The notes below the pieces were generated by a model. That model saw nothing but the letters and a program-made list of their open reading frames with translations, was not told where the DNA came from and made no database searches. Shown here one piece after another: positions 7,856-17,191 of a stretch of DNA of 64,000 nt. Made by a program: the position numbers and the translations under genes. Location: assembly GCA_943787295.1 (NCBI GenBank), contig CALSLW010000002.1:400189-464188 (forward strand), given 5' to 3'. The DNA is from an uncultured Flavobacteriaceae bacterium (GTDB lineage Bacteria; Bacteroidota; Bacteroidia; Flavobacteriales; Flavobacteriaceae). Position 1 is the first letter of the stretch; the number at the start of each line of letters is the position of its first letter.

Positions 7856-10006
7856 ATGGAAAATATTCAAGATAAATTATTATCATTTAGTGTTGATGCT
7901 GATGGTATTGGAACACTCGTCATTAACCAAACTGAAAACTCAGCTAATCTCTTTTCAGAAGAGTTTATCAAACGTTATGTTGAAGTAGCCCACGCTGCTA
8001 TTGCAGATGATAGCGTTAAGGGAGTTATTGTAACTTCTGGTAAACCTATCTTTATGGCAGGAGCAGATTTACGTGCTTTACTAGAAGAGATTCCTGATAA
8101 AGGGGCCTTTACCCAAACTATCCTAGAGATGCACAAGGGAATGCGTGAAATCGAAACTGGAGGAAAACCTTTTGTTGCCGCCATTAATGGAACTGCACTA
8201 GGCGGTGGGTTAGAACTCTGTTTGGCTTGCCATCATAGAATTGCATTAAATTCTACCAAAATCAAAATTGGTTTCCCTGAAATTAAAGTAGGCTTATTCC
8301 CCGGCGGTGGTGGAACAGTAAAAGCCCCCTATTTAATGGGAATCCAAACGGCCTTAATGTATTTACTTCAAGGGATTGAAGCACGTCCACCAAAAGCCTT
8401 AAAAGACGGTTTAATCGACGCTGTTGCAGAAACAGAAGAAGAAATGCTTGCAGCAGCAAAAGCCTATATCCTTGCTACGCCTAATCCAGTGCAACCCTGG
8501 GACAACAAGAAGCACAGAATTCCTGGTGGAAACATTTGGACGCCTAACGGAGTTCAAACCATGGTGGGAGCCTCTGGAAACGTTGGGAAATTAACCCACG
8601 GGAATTACCCTTCTGCGCAAAAAATCATAAAAGTCATTCACGATGGAATCCAAATCCCTGTCGATCGCGCCTTAGAAATTGAAGCCCGCAACTTTACTGC
8701 TGCTGCTTCAACTCCTGAAGCTAAAAATATGATCCGCACAGGATTCTTTGCCATTCAAGATGCAGCAAAAGGAAAAGCCCGTCCAAAAGATCAACCTAAA
8801 TACGAAATCGAAAAACTAGGTGTCTTAGGGGCTGGAATGATGGGAGCTGGAATTGCTTATGTTTCAGCTAAAGCCGGAATGAGTGTAGTGCTAAAAGATG
8901 TAAGTCAAGAAGGCGCAGAAAAAGGAAAGGCTTATTCTACCATGTTGTTAGACAAAGCCATTGCTAAAAAGCGTTCTATCCCAGAAAAGAAAGAAGCTTT
9001 ATTAGCTAAAATTACTCCTACTGATGATCCTAATGCAGTAGAAGGAAGTGACCTAATCATCGAAGCAGTATTTGAAAATGTTGACTTAAAAGATAAAGTG
9101 ACTAAGCAAACAGAAGCGGTTCTTGGAGAGGATAAGATTTATGGATCAAATACCTCAACCATTCCGATTTCTTTATTAGCAAAGTCGTCTGCTCGACCAG
9201 AAAACTTTATCGGGATTCACTTTTTCTCTCCCGTAGATAAAATGCCATTGGTAGAAATTATCGTAGGAGAAAAAACCGAAGATAAAGCCATTGCTGCTGC
9301 AGTAGATTATACCGTTGCCATTAAAAAAGTGCCGATTGTGGTGAACGATAGTCGTGGCTTTTTTACCTCACGCTGTTTTGGAACCTATGTTTCAGAAGGG
9401 ATGTTCTTATTAGAAGAAGGAGTACCTGCACCAATGATCGAACGTGTTGCGACAAAAATAGGTTTACCGGTTGGTCCACTTGCGGTGCACGATGAAGTTT
9501 CTTTAACTTTATCTGTTCACATTTTTGAAAGTGACCCGGCAGAAAAAAGCGCAAGTGAAAAACGCTCATATGCTATGGTGAAAAACTTAGTAGAAAACCA
9601 CAACAGAACTGGAAAACGCGACGGTGCTGGTTTCTATGATTATCCTAAAGGAGGCCAAAAGAAATTATGGTCTGGCTTAAAGGAAATTTACACGCCAGAT
9701 GTCAACGCAGTTTCAGAAGAAGATGTGAAGAAACGCATGTTACACCGTCAAGTATTAGAAAGCTACCGTTGTTTAGACGAAGGGGTTTTACGTTCTACAA
9801 CAGATGGAGACATTGGCTCTATTCTAGGCTGGGGATTCCCTATTTTCACTGGAGGAGCACTGTCTTATATTGACTATGTAGGAATGGATAATTTTATCGC
9901 CGATTGCGATGCCTTTAAAGCATTACACGGAGATCACTGGGAAGTACCACAAAGTTTGCGCGATTTAGCCGCTGCTGGGAAATCCATCCATGACTTTAAA
10001 AAATAA
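7856..10006 (+). CDS. fadB: Fatty acid oxidation complex alpha subunit (enoyl-CoA hydratase / 3-hydroxyacyl-CoA dehydrogenase)
   Basis: A 716-residue two-enzyme protein. Residues about 5-190 are a crotonase domain with the oxyanion region (AAINGTALGGGLELC) and the acidic catalytic loop (IGFPEIKVGLFPGGGG). The NAD-binding fold begins at residue 322 (GVLGAGMMGAG), and the dehydrogenase signature HFFSPVDKMPLVE contains the catalytic histidine. The C-terminal helical dimerisation domain follows. It hydrates trans-2-enoyl-CoA and oxidises the 3-hydroxyacyl-CoA, feeding the thiolase encoded just upstream. Acyl-CoA dehydrogenase and acyl-CoA ligase are not in this window. The gene ends at a bidirectional hairpin (10023-10053) shared with the convergent regulator gene. 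Confidence 0.93.
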   Translation: MENIQDKLLSFSVDADGIGTLVINQTENSANLFSEEFIKRYVEVAHAAIADDSVKGVIVTSGKPIFMAGADLRALLEEIPDKGAFTQTILEMHKGMREIETGGKPFVAAINGTALGGGLELCLACHHRIALNSTKIKIGFPEIKVGLFPGGGGTVKAPYLMGIQTALMYLLQGIEARPPKALKDGLIDAVAETEEEMLAAAKAYILATPNPVQPWDNKKHRIPGGNIWTPNGVQTMVGASGNVGKLTHGNYPSAQKIIKVIHDGIQIPVDRALEIEARNFTAAASTPEAKNMIRTGFFAIQDAAKGKARPKDQPKYEIEKLGVLGAGMMGAGIAYVSAKAGMSVVLKDVSQEGAEKGKAYSTMLLDKAIAKKRSIPEKKEALLAKITPTDDPNAVEGSDLIIEAVFENVDLKDKVTKQTEAVLGEDKIYGSNTSTIPISLLAKSSARPENFIGIHFFSPVDKMPLVEIIVGEKTEDKAIAAAVDYTVAIKKVPIVVNDSRGFFTSRCFGTYVSEGMFLLEEGVPAPMIERVATKIGLPVGPLAVHDEVSLTLSVHIFESDPAEKSASEKRSYAMVKNLVENHNRTGKRDGAGFYDYPKGGQKKLWSGLKEIYTPDVNAVSEEDVKKRMLHRQVLESYRCLDEGVLRSTTDGDIGSILGWGFPIFTGGALSYIDYVGMDNFIADCDAFKALHGDHWEVPQSLRDLAAAGKSIHDFKK

Positions 10007-10022
10007 ACCTTAGTATATTGAT

Positions 10023-10053
10023 AAAAAAAAGCGCCTTAATGGCGCTTTTTTTT
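10023..10053. terminator. Bidirectional intrinsic terminator
   Basis: Stem GCGCC / GGCGC with loop TTAAT, flanked by eight A on the left and nine T on the right, so it can end transcription from both the fadB gene and the convergent TetR gene. Confidence 0.85.
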
Positions 10054-10705
10054 ATTCTTCGAATTGTTTAAAGATGATATTATTGACAATCTCTGCGTGC
10101 TGTTCGATCTGTTCTTGAGAGAAAACTTCTGTACCGTATTGACTTTTCATTAATTGCGCTAGCATAAAGAAACTACTGGACGCTCCCATAATAATAGATA
10201 TAAAGTTCGCTCTAGGGATCGTCTTAAATTCTTTTAAGCCATCCATAGGGGCTTCAATACTTTTTTCGCCAAACCAAATCACTGGGGTAAATAGCTGCTC
10301 TATCAAAAAAGTAGAACGCCAATTTTCTTCCCCCATCTCTTGAAAAATGATTTTGTACAAAGCAGGATTCTCTGCTAAAAAGTATATGTATTGACGGGTA
10401 TATGCTCTTAACGCCATGGTCCCAGACAAATCAACATAATAACTTTTGATATGTTCAAAACGATCGACTAATTTATCGCCTAAATAGCTCATTGATTTTT
10501 TCCACAAATCTTCTTTGTTTTCAAAACGGTAACTAATCAAGGGATTTGTCACTCCGACTTTTTGAGCAACATCTTTTAACTGTGCGCCGTCATACCCTTT
10601 TTCAGAAAAGACGTCTAAAGCAGCAATCAAAATATCATTTAAATCAAGGGTTTGTGATAAACTTGGCCTACCGCGTTTTCTTTTAGGCAGTTCACTCTTA
10701 GGCAT
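10052..10705 (-). CDS. TetR family transcriptional regulator
   Basis: A 217-residue TetR-type repressor. A basic start (PKRKRGRPSLSQ) leads into the helix-turn-helix at about 23-70 (VFSEKGYDGAQLKDVAQKVG, then ISYRFENKEDLW), and the rest is the ligand-binding domain. It is convergent with and directly adjacent to the fadA-fadB operon, so a role as fatty-acid-responsive repressor of beta-oxidation (as for FadR-like TetR proteins in other bacteria) is likely but inferred from position. The target site cannot be identified from one copy of the sequence. Confidence 0.85.
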   Translation of the reverse strand: MPKSELPKRKRGRPSLSQTLDLNDILIAALDVFSEKGYDGAQLKDVAQKVGVTNPLISYRFENKEDLWKKSMSYLGDKLVDRFEHIKSYYVDLSGTMALRAYTRQYIYFLAENPALYKIIFQEMGEENWRSTFLIEQLFTPVIWFGEKSIEAPMDGLKEFKTIPRANFISIIMGASSSFFMLAQLMKSQYGTEVFSQEQIEQHAEIVNNIIFKQFEE

Positions 10706-10854
10706 AAATCAAATATTAGTTTTCGAAAATTACGGTTTTTTTTGGAAAAGGGTGAAAATGGTACAAGTTTTAAACACTATTTAAGAAAATGATTTAGCTG
10801 TAATTAAATATCTAAAAACACATATGCCATAAATTCATTTTCTGAAGGTAATAG

Positions 10855-12150
10855 TTATGCTCCTGCTTGAAGCTTCTTTGCAACGTCTTCAACTTCTTCC
10901 ATTACTCTCAAGAGATTACCACCCCATATTTTTTCAATTTCTTCTTCTGTGTATCCCCGCTTTACTAGCTCTTTGGTTACATTTAAAGTTTCCGAGGCAT
11001 CTTGCCAACCTTCGATTCCACCGCCACCGTCAAAATCTGAGCTTATTCCCACATGATCAATTCCAATTTTGCTTTTGATATAATCTATATGATCCACAAA
11101 ATCACTCACCGATACGGGCGGATAAATGGTCTTAATGGCTTCTAAATCTTCGGCCGCAAGGGCAAATAATTCATTTCGCTTTGAGATATAAGCTTGAAGT
11201 GCCTCAAAATCTAGGGCACGCATTTCATATTTATCTAAACCTGGAATGTCGTGTTTCGCGCCAACTACTTTTAATATTGAATCTTTTGCTTTGTTGTAAG
11301 CATTGTGTTTTTCAGTATGCAAATAAGAGCTAAAGGCAACCGTCTGAACCACTCCTCCACTTTCTTTTACCCATTGCAATTGTTCGTCATCTAAGTTTCT
11401 AGAGTGATTACACAAGGCTCTTGCAGAAGAATGCGAAGCCATGATCGGCGCTTTTGAGCGCTCAGCCATTTGGCGAATAGCCTCCTTAGAAGGATGTGAA
11501 ATATCAACCATGATGCCATAGTAATTCATTTGATCAATGACTTGTTTTCCTAATTCGCTAAGACCATTATGCAAGAAAAAACCGTCTCCCTCTCCTGTAT
11601 TTGAATCGGATAACTGACTGTGACCGTTATGTGCTAGTGAGATATAACGAGCTCCTTGATCATAGAATTTTTTGACATTATTTAAATCGGTTCCTAAAGG
11701 ATAACCGTTTTCAACTCCTATCATGGCAACTTTTTTCCCACTTTTCCAGATGCTGCGAACATCTGCAGCAGTTAGGGCCAGTTCAATTTGATCTGGCGCA
11801 TAGTCGTTAACTAAACGGTGAATGGCTTTAAATTTTGATTCAGCAGTTGCAGCGGCTTTTTCAAAACCACTTTTTGTCAAGCTGTCTTGTCCTGTGTAAA
11901 CAATAAACCAAGAAACATCTAAACCACCGGCATTCATGTTAGGAAGGTTGACCTGTGAATTAGTCTTTTGGGTATAGTTTATTGAATCTGAAAAGTTTCC
12001 TACATTAATATCGTCGTGGGTATCTATGGTGATTACTGCTTTATGGATGCGTTCTGCTTCGCTCATAGAGGTTGACTTTGATTCTTTTGTTTGACAACTA
12101 ACAAAGGATATGGTTGCTAGAAGGACTAAAAATGGAGAGAGATGTTTCAT
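10855..12150 (-). CDS. Membrane dipeptidase (peptidase M19), lipoprotein
   Basis: A 431-residue zinc dipeptidase of family M19 (renal dipeptidase type). The lipobox is SFVSC at residues 16-20, so the enzyme is a lipoprotein. Metal-binding and active-site motifs in order are TIDTHDDIN (the His-x-Asp pair), a glutamate in GVENGYPLG, MVDISHPS and SHSSARALCNHSRN, with the late GISSDFDGG loop. It would hydrolyse dipeptides, possibly including D-amino acid ones, in the periplasm or at the cell surface. The start at 12150 places the signal peptide directly at the N-terminus. A divergent sugar porter gene begins 89 bases away, and the shared intergenic region probably contains both promoters. Confidence 0.9.
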   Translation of the reverse strand: MKHLSPFLVLLATISFVSCQTKESKSTSMSEAERIHKAVITIDTHDDINVGNFSDSINYTQKTNSQVNLPNMNAGGLDVSWFIVYTGQDSLTKSGFEKAAATAESKFKAIHRLVNDYAPDQIELALTAADVRSIWKSGKKVAMIGVENGYPLGTDLNNVKKFYDQGARYISLAHNGHSQLSDSNTGEGDGFFLHNGLSELGKQVIDQMNYYGIMVDISHPSKEAIRQMAERSKAPIMASHSSARALCNHSRNLDDEQLQWVKESGGVVQTVAFSSYLHTEKHNAYNKAKDSILKVVGAKHDIPGLDKYEMRALDFEALQAYISKRNELFALAAEDLEAIKTIYPPVSVSDFVDHIDYIKSKIGIDHVGISSDFDGGGGIEGWQDASETLNVTKELVKRGYTEEEIEKIWGGNLLRVMEEVEDVAKKLQAGA

Positions 12151-12239
12151 GAAATAGGTATTGGTGAACTTTACTAAAGTAAGGAGAATTTCCTTTTCAC
12201 AGAAAATTCTATCTTAGAAGAAGGATTAAACTACTCCAA

Positions 12240-13559
12240 ATGAATAAATTAATGCAATGGTCATTGACCGCAGCGCTTGCAGGTTTCCTTTTTGGTTTTG
12301 ATACCGTAGTTATTTCTGGGGCAGATCAAAAATTACAAAATTTATGGAGCTCTACTAATGCTTTTCACGGCTTTGTTGTTATGGCGATGGCACTTTGGGG
12401 AACTGTAATTGGGGCACTTTTTGGCAGTATACCTACACGTTTGCTTGGTCGAAAAAACACCTTGTTTTGGATTGGGGTTTTTTACAGTGTTTCAGCCTTA
12501 GGGTCTGCTTTAGCGACCACGCCCTATCTATTCGCTTTTTTTAGATTTTTAGGAGGCCTGGGGGTCGGTGCTTCGACCATTGCTGCCCCAGCATATATTT
12601 CTGAAATTGCTCCGGCCAAAGACCGGGGTCGTTTAGTAGGCTTATATCAATTCAATATTGTTTTTGGAATTCTTGTCGCCTTTATATCCAATTACTTCTT
12701 AAGTAATTTAGGCGAAAATGCCTGGCGTTATATGATGGGAGTTGAAGCTATTCCTGCCATTATTTACACTTTACTGACCTTAGGTATTCCTAAAAGTCCT
12801 CGCTGGTTGTTTTTACAAAACAGAACAGAAGAAGCCAAAGCCATTATTTATCAGGCTTACGCCAAAGAAGACGCAGACTCACTAATAGCAGATATTAGTA
12901 AAGAACAGGATGTAACCGTAGAAAACGAAAGCATCTTTAAACCGAAATATCGTTTTATCCTCAAACTTGCTTTCTTAATCGCTTTTTTTAATCAATTTTC
13001 TGGTATTAATGCCTTCTTGTATTATGCTCCTCGGATTTTTGAAGAAGGTGGACTGGGGGAGAGCACCGCTTTATTAAGCAGCGTAGGAATTGGATTAATC
13101 AACTTAATTTTTACCCTAATTGGCATCAATTTGATTGATCGTTTGGGGAGAAAAAGCTTAATGTATATCGGTTCAATAGGCTATATCATCTCCCTAAGTT
13201 TAATCGCAGTATCATTCCTACTGTCTTGGAAAGGGTTTGCTTTGCCAATCTTTTTATTTGTATTCATTGCTTCACATGCCATAGGTCAAGGGGCAGTGAT
13301 CTGGGTTTTTATCTCAGAAATTTACCCTAATCATTTACGAAGTGCCGGACAATCCTTTGGGACATCAACCCACTGGGTATTAGCTGCCATTATTCCTTCT
13401 TTAGTTCCTCTACTATTTGCCAGTATAGGGGCTGGTGTTGTCTTTGCAGTTTTTGCTTTTATGATGTTGCTACAACTCTTATTTGTATATTTTTGGATGC
13501 CTGAGACAAAGGGGGTATCCCTCGAGTCTTTAGCGCAACAATTGATTAAAGAACAATGA
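12240..13559 (+). CDS. MFS sugar porter (sugar/proton symporter)
   Basis: A 439-residue protein with 12 predicted membrane helices and the signatures of the sugar porter family: GRKNT after helix 2, the R-x-x-x-G-x-G motif in RFLGGLGVGAST, PKSPRWLF before the central loop, DRLGRKSLMYIGS in the second half and PETKGVSLE at the C-terminus. Close relatives import glucose, xylose, fructose or similar sugars with protons through the inner membrane. The next gene, 68 bases on, is a PfkB sugar kinase, so import is likely followed directly by phosphorylation. The substrate cannot be read from the sequence; fructose is the best guess because of the kinase. Confidence 0.88.
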   Translation: MNKLMQWSLTAALAGFLFGFDTVVISGADQKLQNLWSSTNAFHGFVVMAMALWGTVIGALFGSIPTRLLGRKNTLFWIGVFYSVSALGSALATTPYLFAFFRFLGGLGVGASTIAAPAYISEIAPAKDRGRLVGLYQFNIVFGILVAFISNYFLSNLGENAWRYMMGVEAIPAIIYTLLTLGIPKSPRWLFLQNRTEEAKAIIYQAYAKEDADSLIADISKEQDVTVENESIFKPKYRFILKLAFLIAFFNQFSGINAFLYYAPRIFEEGGLGESTALLSSVGIGLINLIFTLIGINLIDRLGRKSLMYIGSIGYIISLSLIAVSFLLSWKGFALPIFLFVFIASHAIGQGAVIWVFISEIYPNHLRSAGQSFGTSTHWVLAAIIPSLVPLLFASIGAGVVFAVFAFMMLLQLLFVYFWMPETKGVSLESLAQQLIKEQ

Positions 13560-13627
13560 AAATGATTTTCTCTTTAGAATAGTTGCCTTGATAAACAAAT
13601 AGATTTCAATAAAATAAACCATTGGAC

Positions 13628-14518
13628 ATGTCAAAAAAAGTCATTTGTTTTGGAGAAATACTTTGGGATGTTTTCCCAGGAGGAGAAAAAATAGGCGGAG
13701 CCCCGCTTAATATAGCCTTACGGCTAAAATCCTTAGGAATTGCTACCACTATTGTGAGTAAAGTTGGCAAGGATCAATTAGGCAAACGCTTAATCGATTT
13801 TATTCATCAGCAAGGCATAGGTACAGAATATATTCAACAAGACGCTCAGTTTGAAACGGGAAAAGTAAATGTGACCCTAGACCAAAATGGCGCTGCGTCT
13901 TATGAGATTGCTTACCCAGCAGCTTGGGATAAAATTGACCTTGTGTCTACACTTGAAGAAGAGGTTGCGCAAGCAGATTTATTCCTTTTCGGGAGTTTAG
14001 TCACACGAGATGTCGTTTCAAAAAAAAGCCTTTTGTCCTTGCTTAAAAAGGCCTCCTTTAAAGTCTTTGATGTTAATTTAAGAGCGCCTCATTATTCTCA
14101 AACCCTAATCGAGGACTTAATGCAAAAAGCCGATTTGATCAAATTCAATGACGAAGAATTAGCTGAAATTTCAAAAGCCATGGGCAGTCAAGAGAAGTCG
14201 CTCGAAAAGCAACTAAGATTTATTTCGGTAAAAACAAACACTCCCAAAGTATGTGTTACTAAAGGGGGAGACGGCGCTCTACTTCTATTAAATGATCAAC
14301 TGTATGATCAAAAAGGTTTCCCCATAAAAGTTGTGGATACCGTGGGAGCTGGAGACTCTTTTCTAGCAACACTTTTAGAAGGTATATTGACTAATAAAGC
14401 TCCTGAAATTGCTTTAGAAAACGCCTGTGCTATGGGTGCCATGGTAGCATCAAGTACAGGAGCTAATCCAAAAATTACTCCTGAAGAACTCCATCACTTT
14501 ATCAAAGCTTCGAAATAA
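13628..14518 (+). CDS. PfkB family carbohydrate kinase, probable fructokinase
   Basis: The start chosen is the ATG at 13628 (296 residues); the in-frame TTG two codons earlier adds nothing. The N-terminal signature is ICFGEILWDVFPGGEKIGGAP, where G-G-A-P is typical of fructokinases, and the C-terminal ATP/active-site motif is DTVGAGDSF with catalytic Asp243. It would phosphorylate a ketohexose such as fructose after uptake by the sugar porter encoded upstream. Cytosolic. Other sugar substrates of the PfkB family are possible. An unrelated enoyl-CoA hydratase gene follows after 25 bases. Confidence 0.85.
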   Translation: MSKKVICFGEILWDVFPGGEKIGGAPLNIALRLKSLGIATTIVSKVGKDQLGKRLIDFIHQQGIGTEYIQQDAQFETGKVNVTLDQNGAASYEIAYPAAWDKIDLVSTLEEEVAQADLFLFGSLVTRDVVSKKSLLSLLKKASFKVFDVNLRAPHYSQTLIEDLMQKADLIKFNDEELAEISKAMGSQEKSLEKQLRFISVKTNTPKVCVTKGGDGALLLLNDQLYDQKGFPIKVVDTVGAGDSFLATLLEGILTNKAPEIALENACAMGAMVASSTGANPKITPEELHHFIKASK

Positions 14519-14543
14519 GATTTGCTATCTTCGTAAAAAAAAA

Positions 14544-15362
14544 GTGTACGATTTTCTACCTTCAGACCACAAAGCTTTAAGTACAGATAAAAGCTTACAA
14601 CAGTTTCTCACCAAAGACGGTGCACTTTATATGGTGCTCAATCGACCAGAAGTGTACAATGCTTTTAATGGCGCACTGATTGAAAACATACTTGAGGCGC
14701 TTGAAGAAGCTGCAGAAAACGATTCAGTTCGCTTACTGATCCTTACAGGAAGTGGTAAGAACTTTTGTGCTGGGGGGGATATTAACTATATGCGCTCTTT
14801 AGGCACAAATAGTTTTGAAGAAAACAAAGAAGATGCCTTACAAATGGCTTACCTAATGCAAGCTTTAAATGAGTTCCCAAAACCAACCATCGCCCGTGTT
14901 AATGGTGCTGCTTATGGAGGCGGAGTGGGGCTTTTGTGCTGCTGCGACATGGCCTTTGGGACAGAAAATACTAAGGTTTGCTTGAGTGAGGTGAAAATTG
15001 GGATGGTTCCGGCGACCATAGGACCTTATATCTTAAAAGCCATAGGGGTTCGCAATGCACATCGTTTAATGCTTACTGCCGAAGTCATGCAAGGACAAGA
15101 GGCCGTGAACCAACAATTACTTACCGGTTTGTTTAAGGAAGAAGAATTTGATTTACAAATTCAATCCATCGCTAAAAAAATAAGTCAAAATGCCCCAGAG
15201 GCATTAAATATCATCAAAGCTTTACTCTTAAACTTAGCCTATCAGCCTATTAATGATGGGGTTGTAGAGTATACCGCAGATGTGATTGCTAACGTTCGCG
15301 CTTCTGAAGAAGGAAAAGAAGGTTTAGCCTCTTTTCTTGAAAAAAGAAAACCAAAGTTTTAA
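14544..15362 (+). CDS. Enoyl-CoA hydratase/isomerase, methylglutaconyl-CoA hydratase-like
   Basis: A 272-residue crotonase. Motifs: NRPEVYNAF, SGKNFCAGGDI (CoA-binding and first oxyanion loop), VNGAAYGGGVGL (second oxyanion loop) and LSEVKIGMVPATIG. The last one, with E-V-K-x-G-x-x-P-A-T-I, resembles methylglutaconyl-CoA hydratases of leucine breakdown, but the general family is safer. The start is a GTG at 14544; the next ATG (in YMVLNRPEV) would cut away the first strand. A TATCTTCG sequence close to the start looks like a -7 element, so the gene may have its own promoter despite following the kinase closely. A strong hairpin ends it. Confidence 0.85.
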   Translation: MYDFLPSDHKALSTDKSLQQFLTKDGALYMVLNRPEVYNAFNGALIENILEALEEAAENDSVRLLILTGSGKNFCAGGDINYMRSLGTNSFEENKEDALQMAYLMQALNEFPKPTIARVNGAAYGGGVGLLCCCDMAFGTENTKVCLSEVKIGMVPATIGPYILKAIGVRNAHRLMLTAEVMQGQEAVNQQLLTGLFKEEEFDLQIQSIAKKISQNAPEALNIIKALLLNLAYQPINDGVVEYTADVIANVRASEEGKEGLASFLEKRKPKF

Positions 15363-15373
15363 TTCTTATAATC

Positions 15374-15407
15374 AAAAAAGCCCTTGTCAATTGACAAGGG
15401 CTTTTTT
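15374..15407. terminator. Bidirectional intrinsic terminator
   Basis: A perfect inverted repeat, AAAAAAGCCCTTGTCAA on the left and its complement on the right with no loop bases needed beyond the centre, flanked by A and T runs. It lies 12 bases after the hydratase stop and 2 bases from the 3' end of tRNA-Leu, so it can serve both strands. Confidence 0.85.
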
Positions 15408-15409
15408 TG

Positions 15410-15491
15410 TACCTCGGGTGGGAATCGAACCCACACTCTCGAAAGAACTGGATTTTGAATCCAGCGCGTCTACCAGTTCCGCCACCGAGGC
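15410..15491 (-). tRNA. tRNA-Leu (anticodon CAA)
   Basis: An 82-base class II tRNA on the reverse strand. Acceptor strands are GCCTCGG and CCGAGGT (G-T at the last pair) with discriminator A. The D-arm contains GGCGGAACTGGTAGAC, the anticodon stem is CTGGA/TCCAG with loop TTCAAAA, giving anticodon CAA for the UUG codon. The extra arm is long, as in Leu tRNAs, and the T-arm is GTGGG TTCGATT CCCAC. CCA is not encoded. Confidence 0.95.
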
Positions 15492-15501
15492 TTAAGCGGG
15501 A

Positions 15502-15509
15502 CAAAATTA
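15502..15509 (-). promoter_or_regulatory. Promoter -7 element for tRNA-Leu
   Basis: On the reverse strand the sequence reads TAATTTTG, a perfect TAnnTTTG match, 11 bases from the tRNA 5' end. I see no convincing -33 TTG at the usual distance. Confidence 0.5.
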
Positions 15510-15571
15510 AACAAATAATTTTCTTCACCTAAATTTCTATAAAATTAAGCACTACAAGGGAAATAAATTTT

Positions 15572-15579
15572 TACATTTG
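15572..15579 (+). promoter_or_regulatory. Promoter -7 element for prs
   Basis: TACATTTG fits the Bacteroidota TAnnTTTG -7 consensus and is 39 bases upstream of the prs ATG. Confidence 0.5.
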
Positions 15580-15618
15580 CAATCCCTAATTAGTAGAATA
15601 TAAAAGGTTTAGGAAAAA

Positions 15619-16548
15619 ATGACTGAAGCGAAGATTTTCAGCTGTACTCAAAGTAAAGATTTGGCTTATAAAATAGCTGAAAAATTTGGTATCCCTATGG
15701 GGAATGTAACTTTCTCTCATTACAGTGATGGAGAATTCCAACCTTCTTTTGAGGAATCAGTTAGAGGATCACGTGTTTTCATCATTGGTTCTACTCATCC
15801 TAGTTCTGATAATTTAATGGAAATGCTCTTGATGTTAGATGCAGCCAAACGCGCTTCTGCAAGACATATCACTGCTGTCCTTCCTTATTTTGGATGGGCA
15901 AGACAAGACCGAAAAGACAAACCTAGAGTGCCGATTGGGGCTAAAATGATTGCAAAATTATTAGAGACTGCAGGCGCTACTAGAATCATCACCATGGATT
16001 TGCACGCAGATCAAATTCAAGGTTTCTTTGAAAAACCAGTAGATCATTTATTTGCCTCAACCATATTTGTGCCTTACTTACAAAGCCTAAATTTAGATAA
16101 CTTAACAATTGCCTCTCCGGATATGGGGGGGTCAAAACGCGCTTATGCTTATTCTAAATTCTTAAAAAGTGATGTGGTTATTTGCTACAAACAAAGACAG
16201 AAGGCCAATGTTATTTCACATATGGAGTTGATTGGTGATGTTCAAGGTAAGAATGTGGTACTAGTCGATGACATGGTTGATACAGCTGGAACTCTAACAA
16301 AAGCAGCAGAGCTAATGCTCGAAAGAGGAGCAAAATCTGTTCGTGCAGTTTGTACACATGGTATCCTCTCTGGTAATGCGCATGAAAGGATAGAAAACTC
16401 TTCACTAGAAGAGCTTATTATTACAGACAGTATCCCTTCAAAAAAAGATAGCCCTAAAATCAAAATATTGAGTTGTGCAGAACTTTTTGGTTCTACCATG
16501 AAAAGTGTTCACCTCAATAAATCAATTCACGAAAATTTTATCAATTAA
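15619..16548 (+). CDS. prs: Ribose-phosphate pyrophosphokinase (PRPP synthetase)
   Basis: A 309-residue class I PRPP synthetase. It transfers pyrophosphate from ATP to ribose 5-phosphate, making PRPP for purine, pyrimidine, His, Trp and NAD synthesis. Visible motifs are RQDRKDKPRVPIGAK in the ATP-binding flexible loop region, TMDLHADQIQGFF with the catalytic region, and VLVDDMVDTAGTL, the PRPP-binding loop. The gene rplY follows after 6 bases, so the two form an operon, an arrangement also common in other phyla. Confidence 0.96.
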   Translation: MTEAKIFSCTQSKDLAYKIAEKFGIPMGNVTFSHYSDGEFQPSFEESVRGSRVFIIGSTHPSSDNLMEMLLMLDAAKRASARHITAVLPYFGWARQDRKDKPRVPIGAKMIAKLLETAGATRIITMDLHADQIQGFFEKPVDHLFASTIFVPYLQSLNLDNLTIASPDMGGSKRAYAYSKFLKSDVVICYKQRQKANVISHMELIGDVQGKNVVLVDDMVDTAGTLTKAAELMLERGAKSVRAVCTHGILSGNAHERIENSSLEELIITDSIPSKKDSPKIKILSCAELFGSTMKSVHLNKSIHENFIN

Positions 16549-16554
16549 ATCAAT

Positions 16555-17169
16555 ATGAAATCTATTACAATTAACGGATCTAAAAGAGAAAGCGTAGGCA
16601 AGAAGTCAACAAAAGCCTTACGTAATGCTGAGATGGTTCCCTGTGTACTGTATGGCGAAAATGAGCCGATACACTTCGCAGCGAAAGAACTTGATTTCAG
16701 CAAACTAGTGTACACACCTAATGCACACACAGTGGTAATTAAAACCGAAGATGGCGAATTCAAAGCTGTTTTACAGGACATTCAATTCCATCCGGTTAGT
16801 GACAAAATTCTTCATGTGGACTTTTATCAGCTAAATGAAGGAAAAGAAATTTCAATGAATATTCCTGTAGTCGTTGAAGGAGCTGCACCTGGTGTTTTAA
16901 ACTCTGGGGGGACACTAATCTTAAACAAACGCAAATTACGTGTACGTGCTATACCTAGTAATCTTCCTGATTTTATCGTTGCAGATATTTCTGGTTTAGA
17001 ACTAGGAAATAAATTATACACTTCTCAATTAGCTGAAGAAGAGTTTAGCTTCTTACATCCAGATAACACGGTTGTGTGTCAAGTGAAAACTTCTCGTGCG
17101 TCTATCAAAAGTGACGCTGAAATTGTTGAAGAAGAAGCAGAAGAAGCGACAGAAGAAGCGGCAGAATAA
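16555..17169 (+). CDS. rplY: 50S ribosomal protein L25 / general stress protein Ctc
   Basis: A 204-residue L25 of the long Ctc type. An N-terminal 5S rRNA-binding domain (about 1-90, with [16 protein letters not shown]) is followed by the TL5/Ctc C-terminal beta domain (about 95-185) and a glutamate-rich tail ([12 protein letters not shown]). It stabilises the central protuberance of the large ribosomal subunit. It is coupled to prs upstream and followed by a hairpin terminator. The ATG lies in an A-rich context, as is usual here with weak Shine-Dalgarno sequences. Confidence 0.95.
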   Translation: MKSITINGSKRESVGKKSTKALRNAEMVPCVLYGENEPIHFAAKELDFSKLVYTPNAHTVVIKTEDGEFKAVLQDIQFHPVSDKILHVDFYQLNEGKEISMNIPVVVEGAAPGVLNSGGTLILNKRKLRVRAIPSNLPDFIVADISGLELGNKLYTSQLAEEEFSFLHPDNTVVCQVKTSRASIKSDAEIVEEEAEEATEEAAE

Positions 17170-17191
17170 ACATTCTTTCGTTTATAAGTAT

